Shown here: positions 1 through 5,890 of the stretch, piece by piece
Layout: the number at the start of each line of letters is the position of its first letter
How positions within the stretch are numbered: the stretch's first letter is position 1
The notes under the pieces: generated by a model
What the model was told of the DNA's origin: nothing
Seen by the model: only the letters and a program-made list of their open reading frames with translations
Databases searched by the model: none
Position numbers and translations under genes: made by a program
From: JANYIP01 sp031394045
Lineage (GTDB): Bacteria; Actinomycetota; Actinomycetes; Prado026
Assembly (NCBI GenBank): GCA_031394045.1
Contig: JANMWN010000278.1
Location: 1 to 16,095, forward strand
DNA: 16,095 nucleotides
Direction of reading: 5' to 3'

Positions 1-125
1 GGCACCTGTCGACCAGCCGCCGCCACACCCTCGCCACCGACCTCGGCGCCCCCCGGCGCACGTCGGCGTCGCCGACCCACGCCACTCCCACTCCCATTCA
101 CAGCCCACCGGCCGTCGGCTTCTGA
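1..125 (+). CDS. Possible 3' end of a RepSA-like replication initiator (partial)
   Basis: Reading from base 3 to a TGA at 123-125 gives about 40 residues, and this is the frame with the strongest GC3 bias here. The first residues, HLSTSRRHTLATDLGAPR, resemble from memory the HFSTKSRRYSTTLGALR-type stretch near the end of RepSA-family replication initiators of actinobacterial integrative elements. In such elements the order rep, xis, int is usual, and an excisionase gene starts 34 bases downstream here. The last 20 residues are low complexity (T, P, S, A), so the true end could be degraded. The rest of the gene is outside the window. The identification rests on one short motif and the neighbourhood, so it is tentative. 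Confidence 0.4.
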   Translation, partial: HLSTSRRHTLATDLGAPRRTSASPTHATPTPIHSPPAVGF

Positions 126-147
126 ACTATCCGTGTCGACCACCAAG

Positions 148-153
148 AAGGAG
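148..153 (+). promoter_or_regulatory. Shine-Dalgarno site of the excisionase gene
   Basis: AAGGAG lies 6 bases before the ATG at 160. It decides the start in favour of 160 over the in-frame GTG at 133, which has no such site. Confidence 0.75.
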
Positions 154-159
154 AACGAG

Positions 160-420
160 ATGACCCAGCACCCGCACCCATCCGACGCCAACCCCGTACA
201 GCGCCCTCCGGTCCCCAGCGACCTGCTCAACATCAACCAAGCCGCCGAACACCTCGGCACACCCGTCCGCTTCATCCGCCGACTCGTCGCCGAACGGCGC
301 ATCCCCTTCTACAAGATCGGTCGCTACGTACGCATCGACGCGGCCGACCTTGACCGCTTCATCCAAGAAGGTCGAATCGAACGAAAGCGCGACTGGGCGC
401 CCCTGCACGAAAGCGCGTGA
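160..420 (+). CDS. xis: Excisionase-family helix-turn-helix protein
   Basis: This is an 86-residue DNA-binding protein. Residues 22-72 (LLNINQAAEHLGTPVRFIRR onward, then IPFYKIGRYVRIDAADLDRF) match the MerR-like HTH_17 excisionase domain: a helix-turn-helix followed by a beta-hairpin wing carrying the KIGRYVRI strand. Such proteins bind the attachment site and direct the integrase towards excision. The start at 160 is chosen because AAGGAG precedes it; the GTG at 133 would add nine residues without a ribosome site. The gene is convergent with the integrase, whose stop is 35 bases beyond its own. This is less common than the usual xis-int co-directional pair and would let the two be expressed independently. 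Confidence 0.85.
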   Translation: MTQHPHPSDANPVQRPPVPSDLLNINQAAEHLGTPVRFIRRLVAERRIPFYKIGRYVRIDAADLDRFIQEGRIERKRDWAPLHESA

Positions 421-455
421 GCCGCTGACCGAAGCTTCCAGTCTCGCGGCACCCG

Positions 456-1610
456 TCAGTCGAACAGCGCTGAGCCGATCTTGTCCGCCGCTTCGCGCTG
501 CATCGTCGGAGTGACGTGGCTATAGAGATTGGTGAACAAGGTCGGATCGGCGTGACCCAGTCGCTCAGCTGCGACCTTCGCCGGCACGCCGCTCGCGAGC
601 ATCAACGTCGCGCTCGTGTGTCGCAAGCCGTGCGCAGTCAACCGCGGCAGCTTCAACTCCTCGGAGTACCGCCCGATCAGCCGCGACAAGTACTGCGGGT
701 GGTACGAACCACCGTCGGGTTTGGTGAACACGAAGTCGCTCGCCTCGTACGCCGCCGACGCGAGCCGCTCCTGGCTTTGCGCTGCGCGCTGCGCACGAAG
801 CACTCGGACCAGCCCGTCATCAAGCTCGATGGTCCGCACCGCCTCCCGGCTCTTCCCGGAGGACTGCACCAGGTCATGACCGAGGGTGGATGCGAAGTCG
901 ACGACGCGGACCACCCGTCGCGTCAGATCGACGTTGGCCCACCGCAGCCACACCGCCTCGCCGATGCGTAAACCTGACCCGAGCAGGAACGCCCACACCG
1001 GGTACGTGCGGTCACCCTGCATGAGGTCAAGAAATTCCCTGGCCTGCTCCGGTGTCCAGTGCTTGGGAATCGACCGAGGCGCTCGGGGCCGCGGGACCGC
1101 GGCGACCGGATTGACCCCGACCACGCCCATGCTCAGAGCAAGCTTGAAGGCACCCGAAAGCGGCGAGCGGGCCAGCCGAATGGTGTTCGCTGCCAACGGC
1201 TTGCCCTTCTTGGTGCCCCCTCCTTTGGTCAGCGCACGTTGCCACGCGACCACGGCTTCTGGCGTCAGATCGCGAACCTTCTTCGGGCCCAGCAAGGGGC
1301 GGATGTAGTCGTTCGAGTAGTGCCGATAGTCGAACCGGGTCTTGGCCGAGAGCCGCTCGTCGGCGTCGAGCCCATCGAGGTAGAGGTCCAACAACTCATT
1401 GACGGTCAGCACGGACGACGACGGTCGGACCAGGCCTGCGTCGACCCGGCCGACGACCTCTCGGCGGGCACGTCCGGCCTCCGTCGCGGTCCGGAAGCCG
1501 CGCCGGGTGACCTGGGAGCGGCGCCCGGTCAGCGGATCGCGGCCGAGGGAGACCTTGAAGTACCAGCCGCCGCGCGCGTCCTGGTAGACGCCTTCGGGTC
1601 TTGCCGGCAT
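456..1610 (-). CDS. int: Tyrosine-family site-specific integrase
   Basis: At 384 residues this is full length for a tRNA-targeting tyrosine recombinase. Residues 1-45 form an arm-type DNA-binding region (GVYQDARGGWYFKVSLGRDP), residues 65-165 the SAM-like core-binding domain, and residues 185-375 the catalytic domain. All catalytic residues are visible: Arg215 (GSGLRIGE), Lys253 (SGKSREAVRTI), His327 and Arg330 (AHGLRHTSA), His353 (LGHADP) and the nucleophile Tyr363 (NLYSHV). The ATG at 1610 is preceded by AAGGGG at 1618-1623. The gene lies next to tRNA-Arg, its likely target, and octamer repeats at 1624-1655 overlap its upstream region, so autoregulation or arm-site binding there is plausible. 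It appears intact. Confidence 0.95.
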   Translation of the reverse strand: MPARPEGVYQDARGGWYFKVSLGRDPLTGRRSQVTRRGFRTATEAGRARREVVGRVDAGLVRPSSSVLTVNELLDLYLDGLDADERLSAKTRFDYRHYSNDYIRPLLGPKKVRDLTPEAVVAWQRALTKGGGTKKGKPLAANTIRLARSPLSGAFKLALSMGVVGVNPVAAVPRPRAPRSIPKHWTPEQAREFLDLMQGDRTYPVWAFLLGSGLRIGEAVWLRWANVDLTRRVVRVVDFASTLGHDLVQSSGKSREAVRTIELDDGLVRVLRAQRAAQSQERLASAAYEASDFVFTKPDGGSYHPQYLSRLIGRYSEELKLPRLTAHGLRHTSATLMLASGVPAKVAAERLGHADPTLFTNLYSHVTPTMQREAADKIGSALFD

Positions 1611-1623
1611 CGGGGCACCCCTT

Positions 1624-1655
1624 GTGAGAACGGTTGGTTCTCACGAGGTTCTCAC
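1624..1655. repeat. GTTCTCAC octamer repeats upstream of the integrase
   Basis: Three copies of one octamer are packed into 32 bases: GTGAGAAC at 1624-1631, and its inverse GTTCTCAC at 1637-1644 and again at 1648-1655. The first pair forms a perfect 8-bp inverted repeat with a 5-base loop. The two direct copies are 11 bases apart, about one helical turn, so they face the same side of the DNA. The array starts 14 bases upstream of the integrase ATG and ends 61 bases from the tRNA, where integrase arm-type sites, excisionase sites or an operator would be expected. Confidence 0.7.
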
Positions 1656-1715
1656 GGGGGCTTCGGCGGATCAAGGATTCTGGGCTCTTAGGCCTCTGAC
1701 CTGCGGTGATGTGGG

Positions 1716-1740
1716 TGCGCCCGAAGGGATTCGAACCCCT
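1716..1740. other. Probable attachment site (attR side) in the tRNA-Arg 3' end
   Basis: The T-arm and acceptor end of tRNA-Arg form the border between integrase-side DNA and the host-side tRNA gene. Elements with this type of integrase typically recreate the tRNA 3' end on integration, leaving a direct repeat at the far end. The far copy is outside the window, so the extent given is only the expected region. Confidence 0.5.
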
Positions 1741-1788
1741 AACCTTCTGATCCGTAGTCAGATGCTCTATCCGTTGAGCTACGGGCGC
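1716..1788 (-). tRNA. tRNA-Arg (anticodon ACG)
   Basis: The 73-base gene folds fully. The acceptor stem is GCGCCCG with CGGGCGC and discriminator A. The D-stem is GCTC/GAGC. The anticodon stem TCTGA/TCAGA holds loop CTACGGA, so the anticodon is ACG (read as ICG, decoding CGU/CGC/CGA). The variable region is AGGTT, and the T-arm is AGGGG-TTCGAAT-CCCTT. CCA is not encoded. It is the probable integration target of the element on its left, and its sequence remains functional. Confidence 0.95.
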
Positions 1789-1815
1789 GTACGCAGCCCG
1801 AAAGGGCCGTCGGCA

Positions 1816-1821
1816 AGTGTA
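1816..1821 (-). promoter_or_regulatory. -10 box of tRNA-Arg
   Basis: On the minus strand TACACT lies about 27 bases before the mature tRNA 5' end, giving a leader of about 20 bases. No clear -35 box is seen. Confidence 0.45.
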
Positions 1822-2043
1822 CCGGGAGGTCGCGGCCTCCCCGTACGGCGCCGGCTCCCGCGGAACCGCGTGCCTGACCAGGGGCTGCTGACTTGCTCGT
1901 GCAGGCGTCGGCACCTTCCGGCTGCAGGAAACCGGTACTAGGTGCTGCAGGATCTCGCTAGTAGCCGGCAGGCTGGCGACCGGGTCTTCGCGCTCCGACT
2001 CGCCAGCTTGTGGAACGCGCCACGCGCGGCCGAGGCCACGGAG

Positions 2044-2063
2044 GACCGCCGGCCGGGGCGGTC
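2044..2063 (-). terminator. Hairpin terminator of tRNA-Ser
   Basis: A perfect 7-bp stem, GACCGCC/GGCGGTC, has a 6-base loop GGCCGG and begins 8 bases past the tRNA-Ser 3' end. No T run follows, which is common in high-GC actinobacteria. The remaining bases between the two tRNAs (about 1822-2043) show no gene that I can support. Confidence 0.55.
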
Positions 2064-2071
2064 AGGTTGAG

Positions 2072-2162
2072 CGGAGGCGGAGGGATTCGAACCCTCGAGG
2101 GGATTGAAGTCCCCAACCGCATTAGCAGTGCGGCGCCATCGACCGGACTAGGCGACGCCTCC
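2072..2162 (-). tRNA. tRNA-Ser (anticodon GCT)
   Basis: This is a 91-base class II tRNA. The acceptor stem is GGAGGCG with CGCCTCC and discriminator G. The anticodon stem CCGCA/TGCGG holds loop CTGCTAA, so the anticodon is GCT, decoding AGC/AGU. A long variable arm (GGGGA...TCCCC) is typical of serine tRNAs. The T-arm is GAGGG-TTCGAAT-CCCTC. CCA is not encoded. It is transcribed divergently from rpiA. Confidence 0.95.
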
Positions 2163-2186
2163 AGCGCGATCGAGCGACCGCCCGCA

Positions 2187-2193
2187 TAGGCTA
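2187..2193. promoter_or_regulatory. Overlapping divergent -10 boxes of rpiA and tRNA-Ser
   Basis: The seven bases TAGGCTA read TAGGCT on the plus strand (2187-2192) and TAGCCT on the minus strand (2193-2188), so both directions have a TANNNT -10 hexamer on nearly the same base pairs. The plus box is 7 bases before a GTG at 2200. The minus box is about 26 bases before the mature tRNA-Ser 5' end. Confidence 0.45.
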
Positions 2194-2199
2194 CCGGCC

Positions 2200-2253
2200 G
2201 TGGAAGCGGCCACCAAAGCAGTGGCCGTCCATCGCTGGCAGGAGCACCCGTGA
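2200..2253 (+). CDS. Possible leaderless leader peptide coupled to rpiA
   Basis: A GTG 7 bases after the -10 box TAGGCT opens a 17-codon frame (VEAATKAVAVHRWQEHP). Its TGA at 2251-2253 overlaps the rpiA GTG at 2250 as GTGA. The overlap is the arrangement used for translational coupling, and the rpiA ribosome site AGGAG lies inside this frame. No known attenuator peptide is recognised and there is no run of one regulatory codon. It could be chance, since such a short frame has weak statistical support. Confidence 0.3.
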   Translation: MEAATKAVAVHRWQEHP

Positions 2254-2981
2254 CCGACCTCGACGAGCGTACGCAGGCCAAGCGCGCGGTCGGCCACGCG
2301 GCGGTCGACCGGTACGTACGCAGCGGTATGCGCATCGGCCTGGGCACCGGGAGCACCGCGATCTGGGCGATCAGACGTGTCGGTGAGCTGATCGTCGACG
2401 GCACCCTCCAGGACATCGAGGCGGTACCCACCTCCGACGCCAGCGCCGCGGAGGCGCAACGGTGCGGCATCACGCTGACCGACCTCAACCAGCAGCCGCG
2501 GCTCGACCTGACGATCGACGGCGCCGACGAGGTCTCGCCCAGCCTCGACCTGATCAAGGGCGGGGGTGGTGCCCACCTGCGCGAGAAGGTCGTCGCGCAG
2601 GCCAGCGACCGGCTGATCATCGTTGTGGACGAGGCCAAGCTGGTGCCCGCGCTCGGCACGACCTTCGCGCTGCCGGTCGAGGTCGTCCTGATGGCCGAGC
2701 GCCCCGAGCGCGACTACCTCGAGTCGCTCGGCGCGACCGTCACTCGGCGGACGACGCAAGAGCTTGAGCCCTTCGTGACCGACGAGGGCAACCACATCCT
2801 GGACGCGGCTTTCGGCCCGATCGACGACCCGTACGCGCTGGCCGGAAGACTCGAGCAGCGAGCCGGCGTGGTCGAGCACGGGCTGTTCCTCGGCATGGCC
2901 GACGTGGTCCTCGTCGCGGGCACCGACCCGCACGCCGAGATCCGAGCGATCACCCGCCGGGACGTCACACCAGCGTCGTGA
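2250..2981 (+). CDS. rpiA: Ribose-5-phosphate isomerase A
   Basis: This 243-residue cytosolic enzyme interconverts ribose 5-phosphate and ribulose 5-phosphate in the non-oxidative pentose phosphate pathway. Family motifs are all present: GLGTGSTA at 30-37 (phosphate binding), TSDASAAEAQRCGI near 61, DLTIDGADEV at 86-95 with the active-site aspartates, and KGGGGAHLREK at 103-113 with the catalytic Glu112. The length is slightly above the usual 220-235. The GTG at 2250 is chosen because AGGAG sits 5 bases before it. The 3' end overlaps the convergent acyl-CoA ligase gene by 17 bases, leaving no room for a separate terminator. Confidence 0.95.
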   Translation: MTDLDERTQAKRAVGHAAVDRYVRSGMRIGLGTGSTAIWAIRRVGELIVDGTLQDIEAVPTSDASAAEAQRCGITLTDLNQQPRLDLTIDGADEVSPSLDLIKGGGGAHLREKVVAQASDRLIIVVDEAKLVPALGTTFALPVEVVLMAERPERDYLESLGATVTRRTTQELEPFVTDEGNHILDAAFGPIDDPYALAGRLEQRAGVVEHGLFLGMADVVLVAGTDPHAEIRAITRRDVTPAS

Positions 2982-4593
2982 TGTCCAGGTCACCCGCCGC
3001 ATAGCGCGCCCGCAGCACCTTCTTGTCGAACTTGCCGACCGAGGTCTTGGGCACCTCCTCGATCACGACCCACCGCTCCGGCAGCTGCCAGCGAGCGACT
3101 CCAGCGCCCAGGTGCGTACGCAGCGCCTCGAAGTCGGGGTCCACCCCCTCGCGCAGCACGACGGACGCCAGCGGCCGCTCCCCCCACTTGTCGTCCGGTA
3201 CGCCCACGACGCACGCCTCCACCACGTCGGGGTGTGCCATCAACAGGTTCTCCAGCTCGACCGACGAGATCCACTCGCCACCGGACTTGATGACGTCCTT
3301 GGCCCGGTCGGTGAGGGTCAGGAACCCGTCGGAGGTCAGCACACCGACGTCGCCGGTACGCAGCCAGCCCCGGTCAAACTTCTCCGGGTCCGGGTCGAGG
3401 TGGTACGACCCGGTGATCCAAGGGCCGCGCACCTGGAGCTCGCCGACGCTCTCGCCGTCCCAGGGAAGCTCTTCGCCGTCGGGCCCGATCAACCTGGCCT
3501 CGACCGCGGCCGAGATCCGACCCTGGGTGATCCGGTAGGCGCGCAGCTGCTCCTCATCGGTGATGCCGACCGGCGGCCGGCAGACCGACCCCAGCGGCGA
3601 GGTCTCAGTCATCCCCCAGGCGTGGATCACCCGAACGCCGTACCGCTCCCAGAAGGCATCCATGAGCGAGGGTGGGCAGGCCGACCCGCCGATGACGACC
3701 TCACGCAGCGAAGACACGTCGCCGCCGTTGGCGTCCAGGTGGCGGAGCAGGTCGCTCCAGATCGTGGGTACGGCCCCGGCGAAGGTCGGCCGCTCCTGCT
3801 CGATCATCGCCAGGAGCGGCGCGGCCTGGAGGAACCGATCGGGCATGATCAACGAGGCCCCTGACATGAAGGCCGCGTAAGGCAGGCCCCAGGCCATCGC
3901 ATGGAACTGCGGCACGACCGCGAGCACGCGTTCCTTGTCGGTCAGCCCGAAGCCCTCGGTCATGCACACCTGCGCAGAGTGCAGCCAGATCGACCGGTGC
4001 GAGTAGAGCACCCCCTTGGGGTGGCCAGTCGTGCCGCTGGTGTAGCAGAGGGCAGCCGCGTCACGCTCGTCCACCTCGGGCCAGTCGAAGGTGGTCGGCT
4101 GCGAGCCGATCAGCTCGTCGTACCCGTGCACCTGGACCGTGGGGATCGCGAGCGGCGTACGGTCGCCGGCACCCGAGACGATGACATGACGCACCGTTGT
4201 CATCTCGGGAAGCACCTTGGCCAGCAAGGGGATCAGCGCACCGTCGACGATGACGACCTGGTCCTCGGCATGGTTGGCGATGTAGACCAGCTGCTCAGGG
4301 AACAGGCGCACGTTGAGGGTGTGCAGCACCGCCCCGATCGACGGCACCGCGAGGTACGCCTCGAGGTGCTCCTGGTTGTTGAACATGAACGTGGCGACCC
4401 GCTCGTCGCCGCTGATACCGAGCTCGCGCAGCGCGTGCCCCAGCTGGGCCGCACGGGCGGCGATCTCGGCGAACGTGGCCCGGCGGGTTCCCTCACCGGT
4501 CCAGGTGGTCACCGTCGAGCCGGCATGCACGGTGGACCCGTAACGTACGAGCCGCGCGATCGACAGCGGCACGTCCTGCATCGTGCTTCTCAT
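2965..4593 (-). CDS. Long-chain fatty acid-CoA ligase (AMP-forming), FadD-like
   Basis: This 542-residue ANL-superfamily enzyme would activate a fatty acid with ATP to an acyl-AMP and then transfer it to CoA. Motifs in order are the P-loop YTSGTTGHPKG at 184-194, WGMTETS at 326-332, TGDVG at 413-417, the hinge DRAKDVIKSGGEW at 429-441 and the catalytic lysine in PKTSVGKFDKK (Lys521). The ATG at 4593 (MRSTMQDVPL) agrees with the family's usual amino end. The frame is open further up to 4737, but that would overlap the previous gene. Its start is 17 bases after the methyltransferase stop without a clear ribosome site, so translational coupling is likely. The operon suggests work on branched or phospholipid-derived acyl chains; the substrate cannot be read from sequence. 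Confidence 0.88.
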   Translation of the reverse strand: MRSTMQDVPLSIARLVRYGSTVHAGSTVTTWTGEGTRRATFAEIAARAAQLGHALRELGISGDERVATFMFNNQEHLEAYLAVPSIGAVLHTLNVRLFPEQLVYIANHAEDQVVIVDGALIPLLAKVLPEMTTVRHVIVSGAGDRTPLAIPTVQVHGYDELIGSQPTTFDWPEVDERDAAALCYTSGTTGHPKGVLYSHRSIWLHSAQVCMTEGFGLTDKERVLAVVPQFHAMAWGLPYAAFMSGASLIMPDRFLQAAPLLAMIEQERPTFAGAVPTIWSDLLRHLDANGGDVSSLREVVIGGSACPPSLMDAFWERYGVRVIHAWGMTETSPLGSVCRPPVGITDEEQLRAYRITQGRISAAVEARLIGPDGEELPWDGESVGELQVRGPWITGSYHLDPDPEKFDRGWLRTGDVGVLTSDGFLTLTDRAKDVIKSGGEWISSVELENLLMAHPDVVEACVVGVPDDKWGERPLASVVLREGVDPDFEALRTHLGAGVARWQLPERWVVIEEVPKTSVGKFDKKVLRARYAAGDLDITTLV

Positions 4594-4610
4594 ACCGGCA
4601 GGGTGCCACG

Positions 4611-5849
4611 TCACCAGTCCGGGCGCAGCGCCATCCCGCTCACGGCATCGGCGCCGAGGCGGACGCCAAGGACCTGGTGCAGCTGGATGTGGTTCTTCTC
4701 GAACCCGACCCGCGACCCCGCGAGGTAGAGCCGCCACACGCGCGCCCGCCCGATGCCGACCTCGGCGACCGCTGCGTCCCAGTTGGCCTCCAGGTTGGCC
4801 GACCAGTCGCGCAGCGTCAGGGCGTAGTGCTCGCGCAGGTTCTCCTCGTGCCGCACCTCGAAGCCGTTGTTGTTCATCTCGTTCGAGATGGTGCCGACAC
4901 CCTCGAGCTCGCCGTCGGGGAACACGTACCGGTCGATGAATCCGCCGGTGCGCGAGCTCATCAGGCCGTTGGGCCGGGTGATCGAGTGGTTGAGCAGCCG
5001 CCCACCGGGGCGAAGCCGGCCAGCCAGGAACGAGAAGTACGACGGCAGGTTGGCCAGCCCGATGTGCTCGGTCAGGCCGATCGAGGACACCGCGTCGAAG
5101 TCTCCCTCGCGCACGTCGCGGTAGTCGCTGTGCCTGATCTCGGCCCGGTCACCGAGGCCGGCGTCCACGATGGCCTTGGCCCCCCACTCGGCCTGCTGGC
5201 CGGCCAGGGTCACCCCGAGCACGTTCACGCCGTAGTGCTTGGCCGCGTGCATGACCATGCCGCCCCAGCCGCAGCCGACGTCGAGCAGGCGCATCCCCGG
5301 CCGAAGGCCCAGCTTGCGGCAGACCAGGTCGAACTTCTCGCTCTGCGCGTCCTCGAGCGAGGTGTCCGGCCGGTCGTAGACGGCGCACGTGTACGCCATC
5401 GTCGGGCCGAGCACGTACGAGTAGAAGAGGTTCGAGACGTCGTAGTGGTGCTGGATCGAGGCCGCGTCCCGCGACTTGGAGTGCCGGCGCCCGCGGCGCA
5501 GCGGCGGCGGTGCCTCCTCGACCGGACGCGGCGGCGGACGGAGCGCGCCGGTGCCGAGGGCCCGCAGCAGCTCCGCGCGATCGCTCCAGCCGACCTCCTG
5601 GCGGATGCCGCCGAGCAGGGTCTGGAGGGCCACGTGGAGGTCGCCCTCGACGTCGAGATGGCCGGTCACGAAGGCACGCGCCAGCCCGAGGTCGCCCGGT
5701 GCGGTCGCGATGTACCGCAGCCCGATCGGCGACCGCAGGTCGATCGTCACCTCGGCGTCCACCGGTCCAGCCGCGCTGCCGTCGTACGCGACAAAACGAA
5801 CGCCGGACCCGTCTCCGACGATCTGCTCGAACATCTGGGCCAGCTTCAT
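4611..5849 (-). CDS. tmsB: CFA-type SAM methyltransferase, TmsB/BfaB-like
   Basis: At 412 residues it belongs to the cyclopropane-fatty-acyl-phospholipid synthase family. Residues 1-110 form the amino-terminal domain, then IQHHYDVSNLFYSYVLGPTM at 132-151, the SAM-binding LDVGCGWGG at 189-197, and GLTEHIG near 258. In actinobacteria a member paired with an FAD reductase (tmsB/bfaB with tmsA/bfaA; UfaA1 region in mycobacteria) transfers a methyl to carbon 10 of a delta-9 acyl chain in phospholipid, giving a 10-methylene intermediate. The partner gene is immediately upstream here, so this role is preferred over true cyclopropanation. The start at 5849 is set by AGGGAGG 7 bases before it; the upstream in-frame start at 5891 would overlap tmsA. 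Symbol by analogy. Confidence 0.85.
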   Translation of the reverse strand: MKLAQMFEQIVGDGSGVRFVAYDGSAAGPVDAEVTIDLRSPIGLRYIATAPGDLGLARAFVTGHLDVEGDLHVALQTLLGGIRQEVGWSDRAELLRALGTGALRPPPRPVEEAPPPLRRGRRHSKSRDAASIQHHYDVSNLFYSYVLGPTMAYTCAVYDRPDTSLEDAQSEKFDLVCRKLGLRPGMRLLDVGCGWGGMVMHAAKHYGVNVLGVTLAGQQAEWGAKAIVDAGLGDRAEIRHSDYRDVREGDFDAVSSIGLTEHIGLANLPSYFSFLAGRLRPGGRLLNHSITRPNGLMSSRTGGFIDRYVFPDGELEGVGTISNEMNNNGFEVRHEENLREHYALTLRDWSANLEANWDAAVAEVGIGRARVWRLYLAGSRVGFEKNHIQLHQVLGVRLGADAVSGMALRPDW

Positions 5850-5856
5850 CGCTCCG

Positions 5857-5863
5857 CCTCCCT
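5857..5863 (-). promoter_or_regulatory. Shine-Dalgarno site of tmsB
   Basis: AGGGAGG on the minus strand lies 7 bases before the ATG at 5849 and decides that start over the one at 5891. Confidence 0.7.
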
Positions 5864-5890
5864 CATCCCGCGCTCGGCCTCGCCGCTTCA

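Larger units (their letters stand above)
1..1740. mobile_element. Right end of an AICE-like integrative element in tRNA-Arg
   Basis: A helix-turn-helix excisionase, a tyrosine integrase and a probable RepSA-type tail sit directly beside the 3' end of a tRNA-Arg gene, which is the classic layout of actinomycete integrative elements. The tRNA is on the minus strand, so its 3' end faces left towards the integrase and the element must extend leftwards out of the window. The integrase starts 105 bases from the tRNA and reads away from it, convergent with the excisionase. No left attachment site, transfer gene or cargo is visible. The right border given is approximate, because the exact core repeat cannot be set without the other end. 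Confidence 0.7.

Noticed and set aside
133..159. Excisionase start at GTG 133
   Set aside because: It has no ribosome site, while AAGGAG stands 6 bases before the ATG at 160.
1789..2071. A gene or small RNA between the two tRNAs
   Set aside because: No frame with a start signal and no convincing fold was found other than the hairpin at 2044-2063.
4594..4737. A longer acyl-CoA ligase start at 4737 or GTG 4614
   Set aside because: The 4737 start would overlap tmsB by over 100 bases with arginine/proline-rich residues not typical of the family. GTG 4614 overlaps the tmsB stop as GTGA and is possible, but the MRSTMQDVPL start at 4593 fits relatives better.
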